Of a DNA stretch of 64,000 nucleotides, positions 19,284-29,222 are shown piece after piece; the first letter of the stretch is position 1; each line of letters opens with the position of its first letter. The position numbers and the translations under genes were made by a program. The stretch is taken from assembly GCA_021804965.1 (NCBI GenBank), contig JAJZGG010000002.1:1-64000 (forward strand). Direction: 5' to 3'. This DNA comes from Acidobacteriota bacterium (GTDB taxonomy: Bacteria > Acidobacteriota > Terriglobia > Terriglobales > Acidobacteriaceae). The notes under the pieces were generated by a model that saw only the letters and a list, made by a program, of their open reading frames with translations, was not told where the DNA came from and did not search any database.

Positions 19284-20349
19284 GCGCCGTATCGGCCTTA
19301 AGCTGCTCGGCCTGGGCATGCGCGATGAGCGCATCAATGACCGGCTGCAAGCGGCCCTGCATGATCAGATCCAGCTGATGAAGCGTCAGTCCGATGCGGT
19401 GGTCGGTCAGGCGGTTCTGGGGGAAGTTGTAGGTGCGGATCTTTTCGCTGCGGTCTCCCGTGCCCACCTGCTGTTTGCGCTCGCGGGCAAGCTCGGCATG
19501 CTGGCGTTCCATCTCGACCTCGTAGAGGCGCGAGCGGAGAACGCGCATGGCCTTTTCGCGATTCTTGATCTGGGATTTCTCGTCCTGGCAGCTGACGACG
19601 GTGTTGGTGGGCAGGTGGGTGATGCGAACCGCCGAGTAGGTGGTGTTGACGCTCTGTCCGCCCGGGCCGGAAGAGCAGAAGGTATCCACGCGTAGATCCT
19701 TGGCTTCGATCTTGACGTCCACCTCTTCCGCTTCAGGCAGCACGGCAACCGTAATGGCAGAGGTGTGGACGCGGCCCTGTGTCTCCGTTGCCGGAACGCG
19801 CTGCACGCGATGGACGCCGCTCTCATACTTCATCTGGGAGTAGACGCGCTCGCCCTCAATCAGGGCGATGATCTCCTTCATGCCGCCGACGGCCGACTCG
19901 GAGCTGGAGAGGATTTCCACCTTCCAGCGGTGCTGCTCGGCCACACGAAGATACATGCGGAAGATCTCGGCAGCAAAGAGCGAGGCCTCGTCGCCGCCGG
20001 TGCCGGCGCGAATTTCCAGAATGACGTTCTTGTCGTCATTGGGATCCTTCGGCAAAAGCAGCACCTTCAGCGCGGATTCAATCTGTGCCAGGCGCGGCTC
20101 CAGCGAGGCCACTTCCTCTTCGGCCATCGCGCGCAGATCCGGGTCAGTTTCCGCCAGCATCAGGCGTGCCTCTTCCAGCGCCTGCTGCGTCTGCTTCCAG
20201 CTGCGATAGGTCTCCACCGTCTCTTCCAGGTCGCGATGCTGTTTGGCTGTTTTCTGGTAAGCTTCCCGATCCTGCTGGATTTCGGGTTGGGCAAGCTGGT
20301 CGCCGAGTTCCTGGAAGCGGGCTTCAAGCTGTTCGAGTCGATCAAACAT
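19273..20349 (-). CDS. prfA: peptide chain release factor 1
   Basis: Translation termination factor recognising UAA and UAG. The tripeptide anticodon PAT is in [18 protein letters not shown] and the peptidyl-tRNA hydrolysis motif GGQ in [18 protein letters not shown]-terminal coiled-coil domain contains [14 protein letters not shown] 20349 (358 residues) starts with MFDRLEQLE and follows AGGAATATCCC, matching the family; a longer frame to 20385 is not needed. Leads the prfA-prmC operon. Confidence 0.97.
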   Translation of the reverse strand: MFDRLEQLEARFQELGDQLAQPEIQQDREAYQKTAKQHRDLEETVETYRSWKQTQQALEEARLMLAETDPDLRAMAEEEVASLEPRLAQIESALKVLLLPKDPNDDKNVILEIRAGTGGDEASLFAAEIFRMYLRVAEQHRWKVEILSSSESAVGGMKEIIALIEGERVYSQMKYESGVHRVQRVPATETQGRVHTSAITVAVLPEAEEVDVKIEAKDLRVDTFCSSGPGGQSVNTTYSAVRITHLPTNTVVSCQDEKSQIKNREKAMRVLRSRLYEVEMERQHAELARERKQQVGTGDRSEKIRTYNFPQNRLTDHRIGLTLHQLDLIMQGRLQPVIDALIAHAQAEQLKADTAHAA

Positions 20350-20651
20350 GGGATATTCCTGGGTGGAAATGTCAGCGGATGGCAACGCCGGTCAGGGTTG
20401 AAGGGGGATGGGTTGGAGTGGGATGCGTACGAAGGGCTCGGGAGACAAGGATCCGGCGGCTGGAGCCGCTAGCGGAATGCCGTGATGGAAACATGAGCGC
20501 GCATCTGCCTGCATTGATTTTACCGCGAATCCGTCTCCCTTGCTCACGAAAACCCAAGGGGCACATCCCCGGAAGGAATGCACCCCTTGGCTTGCGGTGA
20601 ATTTCCGAATGTACGGGAATCCACCCATGGCTGGGTGCAGATGAGACCGCG
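20350..20651 (-). other. 302-base spacer between the S15-type gene and prfA
   Basis: Contains the terminator of the upstream S15-type gene (listed separately) and presumably the prfA promoter, for which no clear -35/-10 pair is visible. The part next to prfA is G-rich on the plus strand with loose GGGATGGG-type repetition. No gene is supportable. Confidence 0.5.
20548..20590 (-). terminator. intrinsic terminator after the S15-type hydrolase gene
   Basis: CCAAGGGG (20554-20561) pairs with CCCCTTGG (20583-20590); read on the minus strand the stem is followed by GTTTTC. It lies about 60 bases beyond the stop at 20652. Confidence 0.6.
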
Positions 20652-22820
20652 CTACGGCATCACGGGCAGCTGCAGGTGCGATGGATGCTCCGGGTCGGCA
20701 ACGATGGAGATGGTGGCCTTCTGGTAGGCCGAGGCGGGTGCGGTCATGATGTTGGGCACAAAGGTCTGGGGATTCCGGTCATAGAGCGGAAACCAGCTGC
20801 TTTGCACCTCCACCATGAGCGTGTGTCCCTTGCGGAAGACGTGATCGACATCATGCAGACTCCAGCGGAATTCGGTAGTCTTGCCCGGAGTAACGGACTC
20901 CGGATGCTCGAAGCCATCGCGATATCGCCCGCGGAAGATCTCCATATTCGTCATCAGCTGATACCCACGCATGGCGGGATCGGGATCATCGTCGGGATAC
21001 TGATCGATGAGCTTGACGACAAAGTCGCCGTCCGAGCCGGTGGTGCGGGCAAACAGGTCGGCAAAAACCTCCCCTGTCAGCGTCAGGTCATGATCGAGCG
21101 GCATGCGCCATACGGCCACATCGCTGCGGCCTGTCACAAAGCGCTGGTCTTCCACCATCCAGGTGTACCATTGCGAGCCTTTGCCGTAGGTGGGCTGAAT
21201 CGGCCGGTGGCGATAGGGTACGGGATTGGCCGGGTCCGAAACGTAGGAGACGCTGCCTGCCGCGCAGTTGTCCCCCGATTGCAGGCGATGGTCGGCACCC
21301 AGACAGAAATCCGTAAGGCGTGAGTCGGGTGGAGGAAAGTGCGCATAGTACTTCCACGCGTTCGATCCGGTCTGGAAGCTGGCCGTATCCACAAGCGCAA
21401 ATCCGGATGGGTTTGTTCCGGGCGCGTCCTTCAGGTAGTGGGCAAAGAAGCGAGCTTCAATCTGCTGGCGATATTGCTCGCCGATGGCAGCGCCGTACTG
21501 CAGCGCGCCGATGTGCCGCGAGGTGGCAGCCCAGGAGCCGTGGCGCCACGGACCCAGCACAAGAAAATTCTGGTGCGCTGCGTCGTGCGGTTCCAGGCGT
21601 TTGTACTCTTCCTGCGGACCCCACATGTCTTCCTGATCGTAATAGCCGCCCACTGTGAGCGTCGGGACGGCCACAGCGTTCAGGTGGTACTCAACTCCAC
21701 GCGAACGCCACACGGGATCGTAGGAGGGATGCTCAAGGAAATCCTGCCAGGTGGGCAGGGATTTTTTCACACCGGATTCGGCCACATCCTGGGCAAAACT
21801 GCCGCGCTGCAGGAAGAAGTTGTAGCCATCCTGAGGCTGTCCGGAAGCATCCTTGCCGTAATCGTCAAGAACGTTTTCCTTGCTGCTCTCCAGCATGATG
21901 CCGTAGTCGTAGCCGTAGGTCTGGCGGAACGCGCCGTTATGAAAGAAGTCATCCCCGCGCCAGACGTCGATCATGGGAGCCTGGGGCGAGATGGCCTTGA
22001 CGGCCGGATGGGGATCGATACCTGCCATCGTGGTCAGGAAGCCGGGGTAGCTGATCCCCATCACGCCGACGCGTCCGTTGTTCCCGGGCAGGTGCTGGAT
22101 GAGCCAGGCAACCGTGTCATAGGCATCGGTGCTTTCATCGGTGGCCTTGGGGTCATGATGATCGGCCAGCGGGCGCATCATGCGGAAGGTTCCCTCCGAA
22201 CCGTAGCGGCCGCGAATGTCCTCCTCCACGCGGATGTAGCCATCGCGCGCAAGCTGGGGCTGGCTGCCCACAAAGGAGGCCGGAGTGGTGCCGCTCACGC
22301 CATAGGGAGTGCGCGTCAGCAGGATGGGCAACGGCTCATGGATGTCGGTCGGCGTAAGGATCACGGCATGGAGACGAACACCGTCACGCATGGGAATCAT
22401 GGCTTCGCTGCGTTCGTAGTGGTGAAAGACATGGTGCTCAGCGGGACCGATGCGCTGGAGAGTGATCGGATCACGGCCCGGCGCCGTGAGCAGCACAACC
22501 CAGCCGGCTGGCTGATGCTCGAAGCGGTAAACGTCATTCTCATCGCTCCGGAAGGCTGTCCCGGAGATGGCATGCAGCGCCATGGGCATCTGCCGCTCGC
22601 TCTCCATCACCAGTGTGCCCTTTTGCGGAGAAAAGCTGAGCGGCGTATCCGGCTCGGCGGAATCGGCGTATGCCCCGGCAAAGGTTGCCAGCTTGCCGGA
22701 GTGGATATGGGCCACGGCTGCCGGTTGCATTGCCACGGCAAGCACCAGCAGAGAGACAGGCAGAAGTGCGCGGCCGGGGCGCAAAGCAGACTGCAGGAAG
22801 GAAGTGGAAAGACCGATCAC
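20652..22820 (-). CDS. secreted CocE/NonD family hydrolase (peptidase S15-like)
   Basis: Alpha/beta hydrolase of the X-Pro dipeptidyl peptidase / glutaryl-7-ACA acylase / alpha-amino-acid ester hydrolase group. An N-terminal hydrophobic segment (about residues 18-38) is a signal peptide. Residues about 40-135 are an extra domain of unknown role. The catalytic domain follows: nucleophile Ser257 in VGVMGISYPGF, acid in GGYYDQEDMWG, His in GPWRHGSW, then the C-terminal jelly-roll domain containing DVDHVFRKGHTLMVEVQSSW. GTG 22820 is preceded by TGGAGGT. 722 residues, longer than usual because of the N-terminal domain. Likely periplasmic or secreted; substrate unknown. Confidence 0.9.
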   Translation of the reverse strand: MIGLSTSFLQSALRPGRALLPVSLLVLAVAMQPAAVAHIHSGKLATFAGAYADSAEPDTPLSFSPQKGTLVMESERQMPMALHAISGTAFRSDENDVYRFEHQPAGWVVLLTAPGRDPITLQRIGPAEHHVFHHYERSEAMIPMRDGVRLHAVILTPTDIHEPLPILLTRTPYGVSGTTPASFVGSQPQLARDGYIRVEEDIRGRYGSEGTFRMMRPLADHHDPKATDESTDAYDTVAWLIQHLPGNNGRVGVMGISYPGFLTTMAGIDPHPAVKAISPQAPMIDVWRGDDFFHNGAFRQTYGYDYGIMLESSKENVLDDYGKDASGQPQDGYNFFLQRGSFAQDVAESGVKKSLPTWQDFLEHPSYDPVWRSRGVEYHLNAVAVPTLTVGGYYDQEDMWGPQEEYKRLEPHDAAHQNFLVLGPWRHGSWAATSRHIGALQYGAAIGEQYRQQIEARFFAHYLKDAPGTNPSGFALVDTASFQTGSNAWKYYAHFPPPDSRLTDFCLGADHRLQSGDNCAAGSVSYVSDPANPVPYRHRPIQPTYGKGSQWYTWMVEDQRFVTGRSDVAVWRMPLDHDLTLTGEVFADLFARTTGSDGDFVVKLIDQYPDDDPDPAMRGYQLMTNMEIFRGRYRDGFEHPESVTPGKTTEFRWSLHDVDHVFRKGHTLMVEVQSSWFPLYDRNPQTFVPNIMTAPASAYQKATISIVADPEHPSHLQLPVMP

Positions 22821-22893
22821 GTAAGGGAAGACCTCCAGAATCTGGAAACCATGCGGAGGGATGCAAACCGCGATGCAGGCAGGGTATCACGCC

Positions 22894-23850
22894 CTAGTGT
22901 GCGTGGGGATGATGGTGCCCATGATGATGTCCATGATGGCCGCAGTCGGTGGCCAGCTCCTCCATGGGAATCACGCAGCCTTCGCGGATCACGCAACCTT
23001 CGTGCTCAAACTGGATGGTCGAGTGGGCAATGTGGAACTCCCGGCGGAGCAACTCCTGCAGGTGAAGCAGAATGCACTGGCTTTCCGAAGGGGGAATATC
23101 TTCAATGCGTACATGGCAGGCCAGAGCGCGGGATTGCGAGCCGAGACTCCACACGTGCAGATCATGCACATCCAGCACGCCATCCACAGACTGCATCCGG
23201 GAGCGGATATCCCCAACCACCAGGCCTTGCGGCGTGCCCTCGAGCAGAATGTTCAGTGTCTCCCGCACAATGCCGAAGGAACTCCACAGAATGAGTGCTG
23301 CAATCACGAGCGAGAGTGCCGGATCAATCCAATACTGACCCGTGAGATGAATGATGAAGCCACCCACGATGACCGCCAAGGTCGAGATCGTATCCCCGGC
23401 CATGTGCAGGAAGGCGCTGCGCATGTTCACATCGCGGGCAACCCCCCAAAGCAGCGCCGCAATCAGGCCGTTCATCAGCACACCGGCAGCGGCAACCTCC
23501 ATCATCAGGTGAGGCTCCACGGCCACCGGAGCGGCAATCCGATGGATGGCCTCGACGCCGATCCAGATGGAAATCACCAGCAGCGTGGATGCGTTCAGAA
23601 AGGCAGCCAGGACGCCGGCACGCTGGTAGCCGAAGGTCTTCAGATCGTTGGCCGGGCGTTGCTGGAAATAGACGGCTACGAAGGAAAGCGCAAGAGCCAG
23701 AAAGTCGGATGCATTGTGTCCGGCCTCTGAGAGCAATGCCAGGGAATGCGCCCGCCAGCCGGCATAGAGCGTGACGCCGACATAGGCCAGCGTGGCGGCC
23801 ATGGAGATCCAAAGAACACGGCTGGTTCGCGAAGGGGCATGCACATGCAT
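22894..23850 (-). CDS. cation diffusion facilitator, zinc/cobalt/cadmium exporter (CzcD/ZitB-like)
   Basis: Six-helix proton-coupled metal exporter of the inner membrane. Metal sites of the CDF fold are visible in SLALLSEAGHNASDFLAL and AFLHMAGDTISTLAVI (HxxxD type). A cytoplasmic C-terminal ferredoxin-like domain includes VLDVHDLHVWSLGS. The protein ends in a His-rich tail, HHGHHHGHHHPHAH. Just before it the six-residue unit EGCVIR/EGCVIP is tandemly duplicated (18-bp repeat, 22969-23004), placing two Cys there. 318 residues. ATG 23850 encodes MHVHAPSRTSR. It stands alone; no metal regulator is adjacent. Confidence 0.93.
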   Translation of the reverse strand: MHVHAPSRTSRVLWISMAATLAYVGVTLYAGWRAHSLALLSEAGHNASDFLALALSFVAVYFQQRPANDLKTFGYQRAGVLAAFLNASTLLVISIWIGVEAIHRIAAPVAVEPHLMMEVAAAGVLMNGLIAALLWGVARDVNMRSAFLHMAGDTISTLAVIVGGFIIHLTGQYWIDPALSLVIAALILWSSFGIVRETLNILLEGTPQGLVVGDIRSRMQSVDGVLDVHDLHVWSLGSQSRALACHVRIEDIPPSESQCILLHLQELLRREFHIAHSTIQFEHEGCVIREGCVIPMEELATDCGHHGHHHGHHHPHAH

Positions 23851-23911
23851 ACCTGCCCAGTGTACTGAGAGATATGGGCCAGGCGCTACAGAAGCGTGAA
23901 CCGCCTGTCAC

Positions 23912-24397
23912 TCAGCCGATGGCGCGCGTGGGACGGGGATGGGCCAGATGGGAGCGCAGAAACGGGCTTTCCGGGCGCAGAGCGCGCGGGGCACCATGCG
24001 TCCGCAGGCCGCTCCACGTCTCCGCCAGCACTATGCTGTTTTCCGGACTTCCCGGCTGGTACCGAACCGAGCAGGGAAGCCCCACAGGAATCTGTCCGGC
24101 ATGCAGTTCGTCATGCAGGGCCGTAATGTCCTGCGCGCATTCATAATGCACGCCGGCGATCTCATACTGATACAGCAGCAGGATTCGCGTAGAGCCGTTC
24201 TGCACGGGAACCTCTGCCTGATCAACCAAGAGGCCATCCACAAGCCGCCCAAAGCTGACCAGCCGCAGCCGTCGCTCCCGCTCCAGCTCTTCCGCCGTCG
24301 GCTTGCGATGCTGCAGCAGCCAGACAAGCACGCCGACACAGGCAAGCAACGCTGCCACGAGCGATGTCCACTGCCAGGTTTGGGCCAGAAAATGCAT
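23912..24397 (-). CDS. membrane-anchored hypothetical protein (DUF3592-like)
   Basis: 161 residues from ATG 24397, with one N-terminal membrane helix (WTSLVAALLACVGVLVWLL) and a soluble domain. The pattern LYQYEIAGVHYECAQDI followed by VRYQPGSPENSIVLAETW resembles DUF3592 proteins, where a short beta domain ends in a YNPxNPxxS-type motif; that match is by eye only. The upstream in-frame codons to 24448 lack a ribosome site. It lies in the same orientation as its neighbours, 230 bases after the M28 peptidase gene. Function unknown. Confidence 0.65.
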   Translation of the reverse strand: MHFLAQTWQWTSLVAALLACVGVLVWLLQHRKPTAEELERERRLRLVSFGRLVDGLLVDQAEVPVQNGSTRILLLYQYEIAGVHYECAQDITALHDELHAGQIPVGLPCSVRYQPGSPENSIVLAETWSGLRTHGAPRALRPESPFLRSHLAHPRPTRAIG

Positions 24398-24511
24398 GAA
24401 TGCGAGGAGTCTCCCGGTGACTCTAGGGAGAGCATAACCCAACTGCAAATAGCAGAGAATGCACCAGGGGCGGGAATTTTTGCAGAAAAGGAATCCGGAA
24501 CCGAAACGGGC

Positions 24512-24544
24512 AACAGGGAGCCTGTTTGGTGCAGACTCCCTGTT
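24512..24544. terminator. possible terminator hairpin after the M28 peptidase gene
   Basis: AACAGGGAG (24512-24520) pairs perfectly with CTCCCTGTT (24536-24544), 15-base loop. It is about 80 bases beyond the minus-strand stop at 24626 but lacks a T-tract in that direction, so the assignment is weak. Confidence 0.3.
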
Positions 24545-24625
24545 CCTTCTGCGGATGCAAAGGGAAACCGAAATACCGTCTCAGATTGGCACACCGGCGA
24601 CCATCCGCCAGTGCGCCAGCACTCT

Positions 24626-26335
24626 TCAGTGCATGCTCTTCTGGCGTGCAGCGGCAAATTCATCCCCTGCATTCCAGACGATGGTCGAGGGTTGCGTCAG
24701 GGCCTGCCAGCCGAGCGCCATGCCGAAGCGCACCAGTTCGGCGTTGCCGGAGAAGTCCCAGTCGGCATGATAGTTGTCGGTGAAATTGTGGTAATCATGC
24801 TCCTCGAACTGCTGAAATTTCTGAACTCCCCAGGCGCGGTCATGACCGGCATAGAGCGTGCCCGGATCAATGGAAAAAGCCGGGATGCCCACTCGCGACA
24901 ACGAGAAATGATCCGAGCGATAGTAGCTGCCTGCCTCCGGTCGCGGATCCGGCACGATGGTCAGGTGAAACTGCCGCGCAACCCGCTGTACGGTGGGATA
25001 AAAACTGGTCCGTTGTGCGCCGTTCACGTTGACCTCCTGTGGCATGCCCAGGGGCAGAATCATGTCGTAGTTGATGTCGAGGGCGATCTGGCCGGCCGGG
25101 ATGGGCGGATGTTCGCCAAGGTACTGCGAGCCGAGCAATCCCTGCTCTTCCGCCGTGACAGCGGCAAACAGGATGGAGTGAGGCGGGCGAACACCACTGG
25201 CTGCCCAGGCATGGGCCATCTCCAGCAGCATGCCCACCCCGGTTGCGTTGTCGGCTGCACCGTTGAATACATTGTCTCCCGCCATGCCCGGGACAAACCC
25301 GAGATGATCGTAGTGGGCCGTGTACAGCACCGCCTGATCGAGCGCAACGCTGGTAGCCGCAGGCAGCATGGCAACCACGTTGGGCGACTCGAAGTTGCGC
25401 ACCGTGCTGCTCACATGGGCGTGCAGCCGAACGTTGAGCGGAATCGCGTGAAAACCACGCTGTCCGGCGGCAGCAAAGGCATGATCGAAGTCCACTCCCG
25501 CTGCAGTGAACAGCCTGCGCGCAACATCCAGCTGGATCCAGCTGGCGGCGCGCAGATGGGGCGCAGGATCGTCGCGCAGGGAGGTCTGTTCGCTGGTGTT
25601 TGAGTTCTTCACCACGTCCCAGCCGTAGCTGGCCAGATCCGTGCGGTGAATGATGAGCGCCCCGACTGCTCCCATGCGTGCCGCCTGCTCAAATTTATAG
25701 GTCCATCGTCCGTAGTAGGTGAGGGCGCGGCCGGCAAAGAAGGATGGATCATTCGACGGAGGGTCGCCCACGATGCAGACGATCACCTTGCCTTTGACGT
25801 CGATCCCCTTGTAGTCATCCCAGTGATACTCCGGTGCCGTGATGCCATAGCCCACAAAGACAAGGGGAGCATCGATTGTGGTCTCCGGAGTAAGGGTGCG
25901 GTTGGTGACGGTATAGTCGTCGCCAAAGCGAAGCGGGATGGGCGCTCCCGTCGCCGGCAGAAACTCCATGGAAGTGGATGCCGGTTTGACGGTCATGCCG
26001 ACAAAGCGAACCTGCTGCAGGTAGCTGCCGTTGTCTCCGGCAGGCTTCAGGCCGTCGAGCGCAAACTGGGTGGCAATATATTTGGCAGCCAGTTCTCCCC
26101 CGCGCAGGCCGGGATACCGACCTTCGAGAAGGTCGTCGGAGAGAAAGCGAACATGGGCACGAATATCCTCGGCGCGAACGTTGCGTTCCGCCTTCAGCAG
26201 GAGGTCATGGGTGGTGGACTGGGCGGCATGTGCCTGGGCCGCAGCGGTGGAACCGGCTCCCGCTGCAACCAGCAGGGCGCTCAGACACAGGGAGACACAA
26301 GGCCGATGAGCCAGACAGGTGATTTTTCTTTGCAT
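24626..26335 (-). CDS. secreted M28 family zinc aminopeptidase with PA domain
   Basis: Exported metallopeptidase. A Sec signal peptide covers residues 1 to about 33 (ending ...STAAAQAHA). A protease-associated domain spans roughly residues 150-290 (with VFVGYGITAPEYHWDDYKG and GAVGALIIHR). The M28 domain follows, with its zinc ligands in YTAHYDHLGF, FNGAADNATGV, TAEEQGLLGS, INYDM and YRSDHFSL. ATG 26335 follows CGGAGAGAGAG; the longer frame to 26392 is upstream sequence. 569 residues. It is divergent from the neighbouring esterase. It probably releases amino acids from peptides in the periplasm or outside the cell. Confidence 0.93.
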   Translation of the reverse strand: MQRKITCLAHRPCVSLCLSALLVAAGAGSTAAAQAHAAQSTTHDLLLKAERNVRAEDIRAHVRFLSDDLLEGRYPGLRGGELAAKYIATQFALDGLKPAGDNGSYLQQVRFVGMTVKPASTSMEFLPATGAPIPLRFGDDYTVTNRTLTPETTIDAPLVFVGYGITAPEYHWDDYKGIDVKGKVIVCIVGDPPSNDPSFFAGRALTYYGRWTYKFEQAARMGAVGALIIHRTDLASYGWDVVKNSNTSEQTSLRDDPAPHLRAASWIQLDVARRLFTAAGVDFDHAFAAAGQRGFHAIPLNVRLHAHVSSTVRNFESPNVVAMLPAATSVALDQAVLYTAHYDHLGFVPGMAGDNVFNGAADNATGVGMLLEMAHAWAASGVRPPHSILFAAVTAEEQGLLGSQYLGEHPPIPAGQIALDINYDMILPLGMPQEVNVNGAQRTSFYPTVQRVARQFHLTIVPDPRPEAGSYYRSDHFSLSRVGIPAFSIDPGTLYAGHDRAWGVQKFQQFEEHDYHNFTDNYHADWDFSGNAELVRFGMALGWQALTQPSTIVWNAGDEFAAARQKSMH

Positions 26336-26448
26336 ACTCTCTCTCCGGGGAAGTATTCTCGCAGCAAGTCCATACAGACTTCTGAATAGCATTTGCAGAA
26401 GATTGTATCGATCCTCGTCGACCTGGATGGGAATGACAGGAGAGATTC

Positions 26449-27492
26449 ATGATTGATTTGCGCGCTTCGGCCTGGTTCCAACGTCTTGCAACTGCTCTGC
26501 GTCCGGTACTTTTGGCGGCTCCCGTTCTCTTGTTGATTGCACTGCCTGCCCGCGGCGTCACGCCGAAGGAAAAGTCCAAGGCACCCAATGGTGCCTGGCA
26601 GCCGGCCGCCGGGACAGTGACCATGCCGCTTTGGCCTGGCGAACCACCCGATGGTCGTACGCAGCCCGGTCAGCTCCGCAACCCGGCCACGGCTCCGGAA
26701 CACAACACCACGCGAGCCAGCGACCCCTTGATCGCAGGCAAGCCGGTGATTCGGATTGGCGATGTATCCATTCCTACGCTGACCCTGTATGCGCCAAAGG
26801 CCAACAACACGCATGTTGCGGTGCTGGTTTTTCCCGGCGGGGCATATCACATTCTGGCCATCGATCTGGAAGGCACGGAGGTCTGCAGCTGGCTGAACTC
26901 CATTGGCGTCAACTGCATTCTGGTGAAATATCGGGTGCCCGACTCAGGCCCCTATCCGAAGTCGGCATCGGCCCTGCAGGACGCGCAGCGGGCCATGGGG
27001 CTGGTACCCGAACCTGACGCCGAATGGAAAATTGATCCCGATAAGGTGGGCGTACTGGGCTTTTCTGCAGGCGCCCATCTGGCCGCAGCCCTGAGCACGC
27101 ACCACACCGAGCGGATGTATCCCAGGGTCGATGCTGCCGATCAGTTGAGCTGTACGCCAAACTTCGCCGTGGTGCTCTATCCGGGCTATCTGGCGATTGC
27201 CGAGGATCATTACTCGTTCAATCCGGATTTGCCGGTGAACTCCCGCACGCCGCCTACCTTCCTGCTGCAGACGGAAGATAATCATGTGGCGCACGTGGAA
27301 AGCTCGATTGCCTATTTTCTGGCCCTCAAGCATGCGGATGTTCCCGTGGAGATGCACATTTACACCGAAGGGGTTCATGGATACGGACTGCGACGGACGG
27401 CCCTGCCCGTGACGCGGTGGCCGGAACTGGTCACACGATGGCTGCGAACGATTGCCATCCTGCCACCCTCCGGAGCGAAGACAAGCCATTAG
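26449..27492 (+). CDS. secreted alpha/beta hydrolase (BD-FAE/acetyl-esterase-like)
   Basis: Serine esterase with an N-terminal signal (about residues 1-36, ending LPARG). Oxyanion-hole segment VLVFPGGAYHILA, nucleophile Ser in VGVLGFSAGAHLAA, acid region LLQTEDNHVAH and catalytic His in YTEGVHGYGL. The arrangement matches xylan/acetyl esterases often annotated as endo-1,4-beta-xylanase B-like. It probably removes acyl groups from plant polysaccharide. ATG 26449 follows GGAGAGATTC. 347 residues. It is divergent from the M28 peptidase, with the two promoters in the 113-base gap. Confidence 0.88.
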   Translation: MIDLRASAWFQRLATALRPVLLAAPVLLLIALPARGVTPKEKSKAPNGAWQPAAGTVTMPLWPGEPPDGRTQPGQLRNPATAPEHNTTRASDPLIAGKPVIRIGDVSIPTLTLYAPKANNTHVAVLVFPGGAYHILAIDLEGTEVCSWLNSIGVNCILVKYRVPDSGPYPKSASALQDAQRAMGLVPEPDAEWKIDPDKVGVLGFSAGAHLAAALSTHHTERMYPRVDAADQLSCTPNFAVVLYPGYLAIAEDHYSFNPDLPVNSRTPPTFLLQTEDNHVAHVESSIAYFLALKHADVPVEMHIYTEGVHGYGLRRTALPVTRWPELVTRWLRTIAILPPSGAKTSH

Positions 27493-27634
27493 ACCCGGAT
27501 GCAAGTGGAAGCAATCCTTCCAGTTATGCGTCGGCTGAAGTTTGCCGTCCGAATGTCGATAAAGGAGAGGCGGGGATGGATTCGGTCTGTCCCTCGCAGA
27601 GTGCATTGCTGCACACAATGATCTCCGGAGACCC

Positions 27635-29092
27635 ATGGCAGACGCGGTGCCCAAGCAGAGGTTGACGCCCTTGGCAGACAGCACCCTCGAGCGCAACGAA
27701 GTAAGGAAAAGCTGTCCCGATCCAACCCGGATCGCCGCGCTGCATGCGCTGCAAATCCTGGATACAGATCCGGAAGACCGCTTTGATGCAATTGCCCGTA
27801 TGGCTGCGGCTCAGCTGCAGGCCGATGTGGCATCGATTGACTTTGTGGATGCCACGCGGGTCTGGTCAAAGTCTGTCTGGAATGGACGCCTCCGGGAGTT
27901 TCCCCGGACGGAATCCTTTGCCGAGTGGATTGCCAAAACCGCAAGCATGCTGGTGGTGCCGGACATGCAGTCAGGCGGGAGATTGCGCGGGTTTTATCGT
28001 CCGGATACCGTGCTGCAGACGCGTTTCTTTGCCGGGGTTCCGATCCTGAGCTCCAGCGGCGTCGTGCTGGGCGCGCTGTGTGTGGCCGGCAGGCAGCCGC
28101 GCACCGACCTGAAACCGGAAGAGATGCTGGCGCTGGAAAATCTGGCCAGTCTCGTCACCGATCAGCTGGAGCTGCGGCAGTTGCGACAGCGGACAGCACT
28201 GGATGGGAGCAGGCAGCCGGAGACATTGCCGGTCGGGGAGCAGCTGCAGGAAAGTCTGCAGGAAAGCGAATGGCCAACCGCAGCGGAGCTGGAATATGCC
28301 CTGGAACGCGATCAGTTTTTGCTCTTCTTTCAGCCCGAGGTGGAGATTGCCACAGGTCGTATCGTCGGTCTGGAGGCGCTGATTCGCTGGCAGCATCCCC
28401 GGCGGGGATTGCTTTCTCCGCAAAGCTTCATCCCACAGGCGGAGTCGAACGGCATGATCCTGCCCATAGGCGACTGGGGGCTGGCCCATGCCTGTCGGCA
28501 GCTGCAGGCATGGAAGCAGAATCGACCCTGGCTGGATCATCTGCGCGTCTGCGTGAATCTGTCCGCGCGGCAGTTCACGCGCAATGGACTGGCGGACCAC
28601 ATCCAGTCCCTGCTCATGTCCACAGGACTTCGCGGGCACCATCTGGGGCTGGAGATGACCGAGTCAACCCTGATTCCATCCATCAGCAAAACTGTGGGCG
28701 TGCTGAACAGCCTGCAACGGCTGGGCGTATCGCTGCACATGGATGATTTCGGCACCGGCTACAGCTCGCTGAGCCACCTGCATCGCTTCCCCTTTGATGT
28801 TCTGAAGGTGGATCGCTCATTTGTGAAGCGCATGACGATGGGAAACCAGCCCTTGCAAATTGTGAAAACGATACTCGAACTGGCACGCGTCCTGGGCATG
28901 GATGTGGTGGCGGAGGGAATTGAAACAGAGGAGCAGCGGATGCTGCTGGAAAAGCTGGGCTGTCGCTATGGGCAGGGCTATCTGTTTTCGCCTCCGCTCA
29001 GTGCAGAAGCCATGGAAAAGCTGCTCGAATCCCCCGAGATCCGCATCGGATTCTCGCCGGAAGAGCAGGGGCTGCGACCAGCGGCATCCTAG
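27635..29092 (+). CDS. GAF-EAL domain protein, putative c-di-GMP phosphodiesterase
   Basis: Cytoplasmic signalling protein of 485 residues. An N-terminal GAF domain (about 30-185) is followed by a short linker and an EAL domain (about 212-465). Catalytic and metal residues of active EAL enzymes are all visible: Glu in GLEALIRWQHP, Asn in VCVNLSARQF, Glu in LEMTESTLI, the Asp pair in HMDDFGTGYSSL, Lys in LKVDRSFV, Glu in AEGIETEEQ and Gln in YGQGYLFSPPLS. It is therefore predicted to hydrolyse c-di-GMP under control of a small molecule or redox input at GAF. No GGDEF domain. ATG 27635 follows GGAG. The 143-base upstream gap shows no c-di-GMP riboswitch. Confidence 0.93.
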   Translation: MADAVPKQRLTPLADSTLERNEVRKSCPDPTRIAALHALQILDTDPEDRFDAIARMAAAQLQADVASIDFVDATRVWSKSVWNGRLREFPRTESFAEWIAKTASMLVVPDMQSGGRLRGFYRPDTVLQTRFFAGVPILSSSGVVLGALCVAGRQPRTDLKPEEMLALENLASLVTDQLELRQLRQRTALDGSRQPETLPVGEQLQESLQESEWPTAAELEYALERDQFLLFFQPEVEIATGRIVGLEALIRWQHPRRGLLSPQSFIPQAESNGMILPIGDWGLAHACRQLQAWKQNRPWLDHLRVCVNLSARQFTRNGLADHIQSLLMSTGLRGHHLGLEMTESTLIPSISKTVGVLNSLQRLGVSLHMDDFGTGYSSLSHLHRFPFDVLKVDRSFVKRMTMGNQPLQIVKTILELARVLGMDVVAEGIETEEQRMLLEKLGCRYGQGYLFSPPLSAEAMEKLLESPEIRIGFSPEEQGLRPAAS

Positions 29093-29222
29093 CGCTTTCC
29101 TGACATCGAGTTCTTCCTGAAATCGAATCCTCCAGGTTTGGATTCCCGAATCAGGAGTTGTTCCCCGGAAACTGCGGGAAAACCCCTCATGGTCAAGCAC
29201 AGAAGCGCGTAGCCTGCAGGGT

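Noticed and set aside
27493-27634. Possible c-di-GMP riboswitch ahead of the GAF-EAL gene
   Set aside because: Neither conserved tetraloop/receptor nor the core sequence is visible.
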